From RUG334 sp045599645 (GTDB lineage Bacteria > Muiribacteriota > Ozemobacteria > Ozemobacterales > Ozemobacteraceae): DNA of 64,000 nt. Where the stretch lies: positions 9,098 to 73,097 of the forward strand of contig JAZRWI010000068.1 of the NCBI GenBank assembly GCA_045599645.1, written 5' to 3'. Made by a program: the position numbers and the translations under genes. The notes beneath the pieces are model-generated. The model ran no database searches and was not told the DNA's origin. It was given only the letters and a program-made list of their open reading frames with translations. Shown one piece after another: positions 52,003 through 61,100 of the stretch (positions are counted from its first letter, which is position 1; every line of letters starts with the position of its first letter).

Positions 52003-52043
52003 TTGTTTATTTTTTCGACGTATGCTTATAATAACTCATACGT
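52003..52043 (+). promoter_or_regulatory. Promoter of the ygeY-ygeW unit with overlapping inverted repeat
   Basis: TTGTTT (52003-52008) and a perfect TATAAT (52027-52032) with an 18-base spacer. ACGTATG (52018-52024) and CATACGT (52037-52043) form an inverted repeat placed symmetrically around the -10 box, a typical place for a repressor operator. Confidence 0.5.
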
Positions 52044-52084
52044 GTTGTTTCTTTTAAAATTTATTAGATGAATTGGAGATTGGA

Positions 52085-53371
52085 ATGAGTAACGCAGAAA
52101 AAGTTCGTGAACTGGCTAAGAAGTATCGTATGTACACAGCTGAAAATTTGGCTAAATTGGTCAAGATTCCTTCTGAAAGCATGAAGGAAGGCGATGTTCA
52201 GCATGAAGTTGAAAGACAGATGAAAGAAGCCGGTTTCGACGAAGTAATCATCGACGGTCTCGGAAACGTAATTGGCCGTATTGGCAATGGTAAGACTGTT
52301 TTGGCTATTGACGGTCACGTTGATACTGTTGGCGTTGGCAATATGGATAACTGGACTGAATTTGGTCCATTTGACGGTAAGATTCAGCCAAGCGTTCTTA
52401 AGGACCGCAATGGTGGTAACCCAACTGAATGTGTTTGTGGCCGTGGTTCTGTTGACCAGGAAGGCGGTATTGTTACTGCCATTACTGCTGGAAGAATCCT
52501 CAAAGAAATGGGCTTCGCAGAAAAAGAAGACGTTACTTATTATGTAGTTAGCTCAGTAATGGAAGAAGACTGCGACGGTCTCTGCTGGAATTATATCATC
52601 GAAGAAGACGTTAAGAAGGGTCTTATTAAGAAACCTGACTTCGTAATCTCTACTGAACCAACTAATCTTAATGTATATCGCGGTCATCGTGGAAGAATGG
52701 AAATTGGCGTTGATTTCCATGGTCTTTCTTGCCACGGTTCAGCTCCAGAACGCGGTGTAAACGCTGCTTATATGGCTTCCAAATTCGCTCTCGAAATTGA
52801 AAAGCTTAATGAAAGATTACAGCCAGACGAAGATAACTTCCTTGGCAAGGGCACTGTAACAATTTCTGAATTCAAGTCTGGCAGCCCATCACTTTGTGCT
52901 GTAGCTGACTTCGTTCATATCCACCTCGACAGACGTATGACCTGGGGCGAAACAAAAGAATCTTGCTGCGCTGAAGTTGAAGATTGTCTCAAGAGAGCCG
53001 GCATTAAGGTTGGTAATGAAGTTGGCGATGCTAAGATTACCGTACTCCATTATGACGAAGTTGCTTGGACTGGCACTAAGTATGGTATGGAAAAATACTT
53101 CCCAACCTGGAAGCTTCCAGAATCAGAACATGTTGTTCAGACAGGTGTAAAAGCTTATACCGAACTCTTCGGAAAAGCTCCAAAGGTTGACAAATGGACA
53201 TTCTCTACAAACGGCGTTACTATCAATGGTATCCACAAGATTCCAATGATTGGTTTCGGTCCTGGAAATGAAGTTCTTGCTCACTTCCCAAATGAAAAGT
53301 GTGCTGTTGATGACCTTGAAATCGCTTCAGCATTCTATGCTCAGTATGCTTGGAACATCGCTCACAAGTAA
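52085..53371 (+). CDS. ygeY: YgeY-like M20-family amidohydrolase
   Basis: A 428-residue M20 metallohydrolase. The ATG at 52085 is set by GGAG 6 bases upstream; an upstream in-frame TTG (52073) overlaps that site. Metal-site motifs are 'LAIDGHVDTVGVG' (about 75-87), 'CGRGSVDQEGGIV' (about 118-130) and 'VMEEDCDGL' (about 158-166). Overall match and the ygeW neighbour identify the YgeY subgroup of the purine-degradation (selenium-linked) gene set, thought to remove or hydrolyse a carbamoylated intermediate. It follows its own promoter; the end has an imperfect terminator, then ygeW. Confidence 0.9.
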   Translation: MSNAEKVRELAKKYRMYTAENLAKLVKIPSESMKEGDVQHEVERQMKEAGFDEVIIDGLGNVIGRIGNGKTVLAIDGHVDTVGVGNMDNWTEFGPFDGKIQPSVLKDRNGGNPTECVCGRGSVDQEGGIVTAITAGRILKEMGFAEKEDVTYYVVSSVMEEDCDGLCWNYIIEEDVKKGLIKKPDFVISTEPTNLNVYRGHRGRMEIGVDFHGLSCHGSAPERGVNAAYMASKFALEIEKLNERLQPDEDNFLGKGTVTISEFKSGSPSLCAVADFVHIHLDRRMTWGETKESCCAEVEDCLKRAGIKVGNEVGDAKITVLHYDEVAWTGTKYGMEKYFPTWKLPESEHVVQTGVKAYTELFGKAPKVDKWTFSTNGVTINGIHKIPMIGFGPGNEVLAHFPNEKCAVDDLEIASAFYAQYAWNIAHK

Positions 53372-53384
53372 GTAATTAGAAACT

Positions 53385-53419
53385 AACAGAGACAGGTTAT
53401 ATACCTGCCTCTGTTTTAA
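53385..53419 (+). terminator. Imperfect terminator between ygeY and ygeW
   Basis: AACAGAGACAGGT (53385-53397) pairs with ACCTGCCTCTGTT (53403-53415) except for one A-C mismatch; the T-run is short. It probably lets part of the transcripts read on into ygeW, which has no other clear promoter. Confidence 0.5.
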
Positions 53420-53440
53420 ATTAAAAAAAGGAATTTATAA

Positions 53441-54634
53441 ATGAATACCGAAATTAAAGCTCTTCTTGAAGAAATTAAGACCTACAACACCGACCTTTAT
53501 CGCCATGACTTCCTTTGGACATGGGAAAAATCTGATGACGAACTCAAGATGATTCTTTCTACAGCTCGCTTACTTATGCAGATGAGAAAAGAAAACATCT
53601 CTGCTAAGGTTTTTGATTCTGGTCTTGGTATCTCTTTGTTCAGAGACAATTCTACAAGAACAAGATTCTCTTTTGCTTCAGCCTGTAATCTTCTTGGTCT
53701 TGCTGTTCAGGACCTTGACGAAAAGAAATCTCAGATTGCTCACGGCGAAACCGTTCGTGAAACTGCTAACATGATTTCCTTCCTTTCTGAAGTTATCGGT
53801 ATCCGCGACGATATGTATCTTGGCGCTGGTAACAAATATATGCGCGAAGTTGGCGAAGCTCTTGATGACGGCTTCAAGCAGGGTGTTCTCCCACAGAGAC
53901 CAGCTATCGTTAACCTCCAGTGCGACTATGACCACCCAACTCAGTGTATGGCTGACTTGGCTTGGTTGAAGGAACACTTCGGCGGCCTTGAAAACCTCAG
54001 AGGTAAGAAGATTGCTATGACTTGGGCTTATTCTCCAAGCTATGGTAAGCCACTCTCAGTTCCACAGGGCGTTATCGGTCTCATGACCCGCTTCGGTATG
54101 AACGTATCACTCGCTCATCCAGAAGGATACACTTTGATTCCAGAAATTATGGATATTGCTAAGAACAACGCTGAAAAATCAGGCGGTAAGTTTGAAGTTG
54201 TTAACACTATGGACGAAGCCTTCAAGGATGCAGACATTGTTTATCCAAAGAGCTGGGCTCCATATGCTGTTATGGAAAAGAGAACTGAACTTCTCAAGAA
54301 TAACGATCAGGATGGTCTCAAAGACCTTGAAAAGAAGTGCCTCAAGAACAATGCTAAGTTCATGGATTGGGAATGCACTGAAGAAAAGATGAAGCTCACC
54401 AAGAATGGTAAGGGCCTCTATATGCATTGTCTCCCAGCAGACATCACTGATGTAAGCTGCGAACACGGTGAAGTTGCTGCTTCTGTATTTGATCGTTACA
54501 GAGTAGAAACCTACAAAGAAGCAGGCTACAAGCCATTCATCATCGCTGCTATGATGCTCACCACCAGATTCCCGAATGTTCCAGAAATGCTCGCTAATCA
54601 GGTAGAAGCCGCCAGAAAGCGCATCAAGTTCTGA
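53441..54634 (+). CDS. ygeW: YgeW-like carbamoyltransferase
   Basis: A 397-residue knotted-type transcarbamylase. The carbamoyl-phosphate site reads STRTRFSF (about 71-78), and 'DHPTQCMADLAWLKEHFG' (about 165-182) and 'MHCLPADI' (about 328-335) are the other active-site motifs. The 'SYGKPLSVPQGVIGLM' region and the overall length fit YgeW, not ornithine or aspartate carbamoyltransferase. In purine degradation it should release carbamoyl phosphate from a ureido compound, for carbamate kinase to make ATP. AAAGGAA precedes the ATG. It lies after ygeY with only the imperfect terminator between. Confidence 0.92.
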   Translation: MNTEIKALLEEIKTYNTDLYRHDFLWTWEKSDDELKMILSTARLLMQMRKENISAKVFDSGLGISLFRDNSTRTRFSFASACNLLGLAVQDLDEKKSQIAHGETVRETANMISFLSEVIGIRDDMYLGAGNKYMREVGEALDDGFKQGVLPQRPAIVNLQCDYDHPTQCMADLAWLKEHFGGLENLRGKKIAMTWAYSPSYGKPLSVPQGVIGLMTRFGMNVSLAHPEGYTLIPEIMDIAKNNAEKSGGKFEVVNTMDEAFKDADIVYPKSWAPYAVMEKRTELLKNNDQDGLKDLEKKCLKNNAKFMDWECTEEKMKLTKNGKGLYMHCLPADITDVSCEHGEVAASVFDRYRVETYKEAGYKPFIIAAMMLTTRFPNVPEMLANQVEAARKRIKF

Positions 54635-54654
54635 TCTAATTCTTAATTAGTATA

Positions 54655-54688
54655 AAAACCGCTTACAATCTGTAAGCGGTTTTTTTAT
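54655..54688 (+). terminator. Rho-independent terminator of ygeW
   Basis: Perfect 13-bp stem 54655-54667/54671-54683 with a 3-base loop, followed by a T-run. Confidence 0.85.
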
Positions 54689-54730
54689 GCCGAAATCTAT
54701 ATTAATATTAAACCTTGCTGAACGATTTTA

Positions 54731-54814
54731 ATTCATAATTCATAATGCATAATGCATAATTCATAATGCATAATGCTTAATTCATAATTCATAATGCATA
54801 ATGCATAATTACTA
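54731..54814. repeat. Array of 7-bp repeats (ATTCATA/ATGCATA), left side
   Basis: Twelve consecutive heptamers from 54731 in the order: ATTCATA twice, ATGCATA twice, ATTCATA, ATGCATA, ATGCTTA, ATTCATA twice, ATGCATA twice, ATTACTA. The reverse complement of the main unit makes up the array at 55771-55932, so the two arrays face each other across the two small genes between them. Confidence 0.95.
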
Positions 54815-54829
54815 ATTAAATAAGAAATG

Positions 54830-55243
54830 CTAATCTGATGTTAATGGATTAATGAATTCATCATTTTCTTTTACATAAAAATTATTTCGCGATGTTTTAA
54901 CTATTGATTTTAATATCTTTAACAACTCAATTGATTTTGGATAGAGTATATTGAAATTATCAGTACTAATTACGCCAGCTTCATGCATTATTTCCAACCA
55001 ATAACAAGTTTCATCTGATTCCTTTAATGCTATATTCATTTTGGAAATAAAATCAGGATAAGATTGAGCTCTTTGAGCTTCTCTAATATTTGCTCCAATA
55101 CTAGTACCAGCTCTTAATAATTGATCTGATAAAGCATAACATTTTTTAGCCATATTTAATACTTGACAGTATTTAACAATCACAACTCCAAATTTGTGAC
55201 TTAATTCAACAATTTTATTATTACAAGAGTATGTTTCATACAT
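54830..55243 (-). CDS. Four-helix-bundle protein (23S rRNA intervening-sequence/S23 family)
   Basis: A 137-residue protein whose helices ('NKIVELSHKFGVVIVKYCQVL', then 'LSDQLLRAGTSIGANIREAQRA', then 'FISKMNIALKESDETCYWLEIM') match the four-helix-bundle family found in 23S rRNA intervening sequences and widely scattered elsewhere. The family has a positively charged surface thought to bind nucleic acid, and is a relative of the accessory protein of diversity-generating retroelements. No reverse transcriptase lies near. It sits 27 bases after the zinc-finger gene, between facing 7-bp repeat arrays, and has no clear Shine-Dalgarno. Confidence 0.85.
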   Translation of the reverse strand: MYETYSCNNKIVELSHKFGVVIVKYCQVLNMAKKCYALSDQLLRAGTSIGANIREAQRAQSYPDFISKMNIALKESDETCYWLEIMHEAGVISTDNFNILYPKSIELLKILKSIVKTSRNNFYVKENDEFINPLTSD

Positions 55244-55270
55244 ATTTAATATTTATCAAAGTATTGATGT

Positions 55271-55693
55271 TTATTTTATTGTTTTTGTCTCAGTTGCAAT
55301 AGAATTCTTTGGTATTATAACGGTATCAGAGGCTACGGAATTTTCATTTATAACATTATTTTTAGTATTTGAACTTTTATTAATGTCGACAATTCCAAAT
55401 CCAATTACTATTGCAATACCGAATACTATTCCATATTTTAAGCCTGATAAATAATAATCTAAGAAAGATTTTTCTTCTTCTTTTTTATTATCTGAGACAA
55501 TATCCTCTACAGGCTTTTCTTCTTTTATTGAATCAATTAGGTTATTCCATTTTTCTGAAGTTGCTCCTTCTGGTATGATTTTTAATTCATCATCAAGCCA
55601 TTTCTTGCAAGCTTTACAATTTTCAAAATGTTCTCTTAGTTCTGCATTATTGTCTGATTTTGAAATTTTTTCTCTAAATTCATCACAATTCAT
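55271..55693 (-). CDS. Orphan zinc-finger membrane protein, anti-sigma-like
   Basis: A 140-residue protein. The N-terminus has the H-x3-C-x2-C motif (HFENCKAC, near residue 22), as in ZAS/zf-HC2 anti-sigma factors, and a single TM helix lies at about 86-103, with a short polar outside tail. Unlike the other two anti-sigma-like genes in the window (1243 and 6413) it has no sigma gene beside it; instead its partner is a four-helix-bundle gene. AAGGGAAG precedes the ATG. It could control a sigma elsewhere or be cargo of a mobile module. Confidence 0.65.
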   Translation of the reverse strand: MNCDEFREKISKSDNNAELREHFENCKACKKWLDDELKIIPEGATSEKWNNLIDSIKEEKPVEDIVSDNKKEEEKSFLDYYLSGLKYGIVFGIAIVIGFGIVDINKSSNTKNNVINENSVASDTVIIPKNSIATETKTIK

Positions 55694-55770
55694 TATTTAT
55701 CACTTCCCTTTAATAATTATATCATCAACAAATAATAAAAACAGAAAATTGTTTATTATTTGAGAATTTT

Positions 55771-55932
55771 TAATTATGCATTATGATGAATTATGCATTA
55801 TGATGAATTATGCATTATGTGAATTATGAATTATGAATTATGAATTATGAATTATGAATTATGAATTATGAATTATGAATTATGAATTATGAATTATGAA
55901 TTATGAATTATGAATTATGAATTATGAATTAT
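55771..55932. repeat. Array of 7-bp repeats (GAATTAT), right side
   Basis: 55821-55932 holds 16 perfect copies of GAATTAT. Before it (55771-55820) TTATGCA units alternate with TTATGATGAA. This is the reverse-complement orientation of the array at 54731-54814. Between 55694 and 55994 nothing but this array and a terminator is seen. Confidence 0.95.
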
Positions 55933-55938
55933 GAATAA

Positions 55939-55969
55939 AAAAACCGCAAACGGGGTTTGCGGTTTTTTT
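55939..55969. terminator. Terminator after the ssnA-like gene
   Basis: Perfect 13-bp stem 55939-55951/55955-55967 with a GGG loop and A/T runs; it can end the minus-strand ssnA-like transcript. Confidence 0.8.
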
Positions 55970-55994
55970 ATATTACTTCGTAATATGGTTTAGA

Positions 55995-57335
55995 TTATAG
56001 TCTCTTCCAGAGGGCTGCTGCCAGTTCACGAGACTTGGCCATCATTTCTTCTTCTTCGCCATCAGCTAAGAATGTAACTTTGCCGTCTTCCATAATGGTC
56101 TTGCCCTGGCAGATAGTAGTCATACAGTTAGCAAATGGAATACCATAAGTAAGGTGACCAAGAGTGTTAGCTTCAGTCATTGGAGTGCATGGTATGTAGT
56201 CCCAAATAACGATATCTGGAGCATAACCTTCTGCAAGAACACCAATTTTCTTCTTGAACATCTTGGTTGCAAGTCTTGGATTGTTCTGTGACCACATTTT
56301 CCAGATTTCTCCATAAATCTTTCTTGGATCGCCTGCTACATGCTTATGGATGAAGTTAGCAGTGCAGAGATCCATTAATGGAGAAGCTGACATACCATCA
56401 GTACCGAAGCTTACATGAATCTTTTCAGCCATCATCTTTTCTAATGGAGAACAACCGACGGCATTATTCATGTTAGAACGTGGATTGTGAACTACATTAG
56501 TTCCGGTGAGAGCGATTGTCTGAATATCATGTTCATCACAATGCACACCATGAACGAAAATGCTGTCTTCACCAGTAAGACCAAATTTATGAAGTCTGTC
56601 TACAACAGAACGATAGCCGCGCTTAACAGCATCTTCATTGTCAGCAGCGCCTTCAGCAACATGGATATGAACACCAGTCTTAAGTGATTTCTTGAGTTCG
56701 GCAGCTCTTTCAAGGTCAGCATCACTGAGGGTGAAGCTGGCATGCATACCGATTAAACCGCACATATCTTCAGCATTTTCCATCTGACACTGGCGAATGA
56801 AGTTAGCGTTTTCTTCGAAGCCTTCGTCACAAATCTTCTGACCATCTCTATCAGAGATTTCATAGCAGAGATTACCGCGAAGACCGCATTTTCTGAAAGC
56901 ATCTTTGAGAATGTTAAGAGAACCAGTTACGCAATATGGACTTGCATGATGGTCAATAAGGGTAGTACAACCATTTCTTACTGCATCAAGAAGAGGAATC
57001 ATTGCAGTGAGATAAAGATCATCCAGAGTCAGAGCCTTATCAAGCTTCCACCACAATCTTTCAAGAACCTGCAAAAAGTTAGCTGCCGGTTCACCTGGTA
57101 ATGAAATACCACGTGAGAAAGTAGAGTAGAGGTGCATATGTGTATTAACGATACCAGGCATTACTACACGGCCGTTAACATTTTTTACTTTTGCTTTTGG
57201 GAAACGTGCTTTCAATTCTTCAGTTGAACCAACTGCATGAATCTTTTCTTCATCATAAGCGACAGCGCCGTTGTGAATAACCTTATGATCTTCACCAAGA
57301 GTTACAATTGTTGCATTACCGATAATTTTCATCAA
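55995..57335 (-). CDS. ssnA: SsnA-like amidohydrolase (purine locus)
   Basis: A 446-residue amidohydrolase of the TRZ/ATZ deaminase group. Metal and active-site motifs are 'PGIVNTHMHLYSTFSRG' (about 61-77), 'GVHIHVAEG', 'FVHGVHCDEHD' and 'FGTDGMSASP'. The overall sequence and the yge neighbours match SsnA, an enzyme of the purine-degradation set whose exact reaction is thought to be hydrolysis of a ring-opened or aminated purine intermediate. It is on the minus strand, opposite ygeW, with the repeat-flanked module between them, and divergent from the lipid-binding-like gene at 57443. Confidence 0.9.
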   Translation of the reverse strand: MMKIIGNATIVTLGEDHKVIHNGAVAYDEEKIHAVGSTEELKARFPKAKVKNVNGRVVMPGIVNTHMHLYSTFSRGISLPGEPAANFLQVLERLWWKLDKALTLDDLYLTAMIPLLDAVRNGCTTLIDHHASPYCVTGSLNILKDAFRKCGLRGNLCYEISDRDGQKICDEGFEENANFIRQCQMENAEDMCGLIGMHASFTLSDADLERAAELKKSLKTGVHIHVAEGAADNEDAVKRGYRSVVDRLHKFGLTGEDSIFVHGVHCDEHDIQTIALTGTNVVHNPRSNMNNAVGCSPLEKMMAEKIHVSFGTDGMSASPLMDLCTANFIHKHVAGDPRKIYGEIWKMWSQNNPRLATKMFKKKIGVLAEGYAPDIVIWDYIPCTPMTEANTLGHLTYGIPFANCMTTICQGKTIMEDGKVTFLADGEEEEMMAKSRELAAALWKRL

Positions 57336-57442
57336 TCAGACCTCGATTTTTGATTTAAAATACTCAACGCAATTAGCTTATCATCAATTTAATTTTGTAT
57401 CAACTCTTTTTGTGTTAAAATTGATTTAACAAGGAGTTAACA

Positions 57443-58162
57443 ATGAAAAAAATAATTCTGCTGATAGCTACTTTCTTCATAGATATTCAATGTTTCGCTT
57501 TACCTATGGGAGAACGCGAAATAAATCATTTTAAAGAAATAATAATTGATTGTTGTGCAGATTCCTTGCTATTAGATGGCGAGGTTTCAAATAACGATTA
57601 TTATGTAAACCTAAATAAAGGGAATATAAAAGGCTTCAATTTTAAAATAGCAAAAGTAAAGTTCTGTAATTTCGATACGAAGCGTAAAGATACATTACTA
57701 GACGAGGGGATAACCTTTGATAAACTGAGAAATATTCCTATAAAAGTTGCTGCTGACTTAAGTATAAATGAAATTCAAGCTATTATCGATAAACAAATAT
57801 CAAGGCCTGCTACTTCCAAAAGAATCATCAATGAAGCAAGGCTGTCTTTTATTGATGGAAAAATAAATGTCATTGGTAAAATTAATATGAAAAGAATCCC
57901 AGGAAATCCATTTGCATTATTATCACTTGATGATTTTGTTCCATTTGAAGCCAATTTCACAGTTCAAATTCCTGATTCAACAGTGATACTGAAAATCGAT
58001 AATGGTAATATCAATGGTCAGGAAATGACCGCGGAAGTAATAGAAATGCTTCAGAACTGGTTAAATCCACTTTGGGACTTTAAAAAACTTGATTTTCCAT
58101 GCGGCGTTTCAAAGTTTAATATACATAATGAAGGCCTACAGATAGGTGCATCATTATTTTAA
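57443..58162 (+). CDS. Secreted LmeA/DUF2993-like protein
   Basis: A 239-residue protein with a signal peptide (cleavage near residue 19) and an alternating-strand body with the pattern of the LmeA (DUF2993) family: 'VAADLSINEIQAIIDKQ', 'ARLSFIDGKINVIGKINMKRI', 'PFEANFTVQIPDSTVILKIDNGNINGQ'. Such proteins bind phospholipid in the periplasm. AAGGAG stands before the ATG, and TTGTAT-N15-TAAAAT (57395-57421) is a possible promoter. It is unrelated to the purine genes around it and converges with the SNF2 gene 2 bases away. Confidence 0.65.
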   Translation: MKKIILLIATFFIDIQCFALPMGEREINHFKEIIIDCCADSLLLDGEVSNNDYYVNLNKGNIKGFNFKIAKVKFCNFDTKRKDTLLDEGITFDKLRNIPIKVAADLSINEIQAIIDKQISRPATSKRIINEARLSFIDGKINVIGKINMKRIPGNPFALLSLDDFVPFEANFTVQIPDSTVILKIDNGNINGQEMTAEVIEMLQNWLNPLWDFKKLDFPCGVSKFNIHNEGLQIGASLF

Positions 58163-58164
58163 TA

Positions 58165-61100
58165 TTAATTTCTTAGTTGCGAAAGGGCAGAACTATTAAT
58201 CAATGATATAAGTTCACTGGTTGAAATTCTGCCAGAGATATCTGTACCGTCAAGCAAACCGTCAGCCAGATCACGTTTTTTGCCGTGAAGCTGAACTATC
58301 TTTTCTTCAATTGTATTTGTAGTAATAAGTTTATAAATTGTTACTGGTCTAGTCTGACCAATTCTATGAGCACGGTCTGAAGCCTGGTCTTCAACTGCAG
58401 GATTCCACCATGGATCCATATGAATTACATAGTCTGCTGCAGTCAAATTAATACCTTGTCCACCTGCTTTTAAGCTTATAAGGAAGAAATCTCCTTCGCC
58501 ATCCTGAAAATCTTTAATTGCTTTTGCTCGGGCCTTCTGTGTGGTAGTGCCATCTAAATACTGGTATTTATACCCCTTTTCATCGAAGAACTTTCTTATT
58601 ATTGATAAGTGATCTACAAATTGGCTGAATATCAAAGCCTTGTGGCCACTTGCAAGAAGTTCTTCTGTAATGCTTTCCAGCAAATTAAGTTTTGAACTTT
58701 CAATATTCATTTCAGGAACAACTAGGGAAGGATTGCAGCATAATCTTCTTAGACGCATTATTTCAGCCAGAACAATCATTGGCTTTGCATCAGAGTTCAT
58801 ATTTTTATTAGAAGATTTCTTAATATTTTCCATTGCCTGTCTGCGATAGCTTTCGTAAACTTCAGCTTCTCTCTGGCTTAATTCAACATTAAGAATCACT
58901 TCAGTCCTAGCTGGCAAATCCTTAAGAACCTGATTCTTTGTTCTTCTTAGAATGAAAGGTTGTACAAGCTTTTTTAATCTTTCCTGAGCGCGTTTATCAT
59001 TAAAACTCTGTATAGGAACAGCAAACTTTTCATTAAATTCATTAATTGTTCCGAGAAATCCAGGATTCAAGAAACGGAATAGGTTCCATAATTCACCTAA
59101 ATGATTTTCGATAGGTGTACCAGTCATAAGCATTTTAAACTGACCTTTTAAAGTCATAGCCGCTTGTGAACGGTTTGTTGCCATGTTCTTAATAGCCTGC
59201 GCTTCATCGAGAACAACTGTACTCCAGTTCACAGCACCTAAGTCTTCTATTTCACGCTGTAACACACCATAACTACATATTATTAAATCATTTGGTTTTA
59301 AATTCTTAATAGTTTCTTTTCTATCGCTTTGAGCAAACAAAACGGGATTAAGGGTTGGAGCAAATCTTTGACATTCCTGATACCAGTTCATACAGACTGA
59401 TGTAGGAGCCAAAACAAATGCAGGTCCCTTGTCAGCTCTAGATGTTATGATTGAAAGGGCTTCAACAGTTTTCCCAAGACCCATATCATCTGCAAGACAT
59501 GCGCCCATTCCCAGATATGCCATGCGGCTTAACCACTTAAAGCCATCATCCTGGTATGCTCTTAAATCAGCTTTAAATTCAGCAGGAACAACAAATTTTT
59601 TATCAGAAGCATGTCTGATATGACTTAACATTTCATGCCATGTCTTATCAAATGTTAGCTTACTGCCTTCCTTTAATATCTCATCCATAAGCTGGATAGT
59701 GGAAGCATGGAAAACACTTTGCTGTTCATCAGTCTTTGTGAAAGCCTGTATATCTTCAATATGCTTTCTAAATTCTTCAGTAATTGCAAGAAATTGATCT
59801 TCTTCAATCTGAATGAATCGGCTACCTTTTTCATAATGCTTCAGAATCTTTTGTAAATCAATTACATGATTTTCATCTATTTTGAGTTCACCTTCCAGAG
59901 TAAACCAATCATTCATATTTTTAACTCTGAAAGAAAAATTCTTAAAACTAGCTGCAACAACCTTCTTAGGCTTGCTATTTTCAGGCCATTCAATAACAAG
60001 GTCGGGCACATCCTTAAGACTTAGAAGCAAATCTAAGGAAGCATCCGGTGTGCTGAATAAAGCACTGCAGTCATCACCGATTTCACCAATCAGAATAGTG
60101 CAATCCTCAAGAACATCTTTATAATTTTTTAATTCTAATTGAAGGTTTCTTTTCGTATGAAGGTGTTGTCCTGCTATTTCAGTAAATACATCAGCTTCTC
60201 CTTTACCAGGATTAAAACTAGGACCGTTAACCCCAAATGGTTTAACACAGAACCTTACCTTTAAACCATTACCTATTGGTTCTAATTCAGCATAAATTAT
60301 GGAACTAGAAGCAATACTTGCAATCGGAGTTAATGCTTTTGTGCCTTCAACAGTAGTGTGAACCGGCATTAATTTATTCAAACCGGCTATTATTTCTTTG
60401 ATGCGATTAATGGCAGCCTTTGGGAAAATTTGTTCACTAGACAATAATTTAGCTGTTTCTAATTCTTCCTTGGAAAATTCAAATATTTTTAATCTACTTT
60501 CATTTTCCATTACTGCTATAACAGGGTTTCCATCATATGGTGGCTGAAAATCAAAGAATAAACCATTTTCATTTTCACGAAGCATTAAGACAGGATTCCC
60601 CTTAATAACTTCTATTGGCTTACTATAATTTTCATTCAAAAATACTTTTGGACAATTAGCTAAGGATGGCAAAATCTGCCAAGTTTGGTCACCATTTCCA
60701 GACAGCCATGGTCTTAGCTTTTGTAAAGCCTTATAAATCTTTTTATCCTGTTCTGTATAAAAATCAGGGTAGGGATTCAAATCTTCAAAGAATAAGTCTA
60801 GAGATACCGGCTTGCCTACAGACCATTTTCCATTTTTTAGTTTCTGCTGTTCCTTTGGAAATATCTTTATTGAATGTGACTCTATATCCAATCTTAAATC
60901 CCAAATCAGTCTAATAGTAGATTCCTTGACAGACGAAGCAAGATTAAGCTTGGTTGATAATTCATCAAGTATGTATTCCCATTTTTGTTTTTGGTCAACT
61001 CTATCAATAAATGGAATAATATAATTATTTTTCCAATTTTCTAATTCAGTTTCATAATCAATATCAGTTTTATAACCAGCTTTTTTTGCTAACTGAAGCA

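Noticed and set aside
47722..55243. Shared first residues MYETYS of the Cache protein and the four-helix-bundle protein
   Set aside because: Codons differ at most positions and the rest of the proteins are unrelated; chance.
54830..55243. Accessory protein of a diversity-generating retroelement
   Set aside because: The fold is related, but no reverse transcriptase or template/variable repeat pair is in the window.
54731..55932. CRISPR array or CRISPR-like repeats
   Set aside because: The unit is 7 bp and directly tandem without spacers; no cas genes are present.
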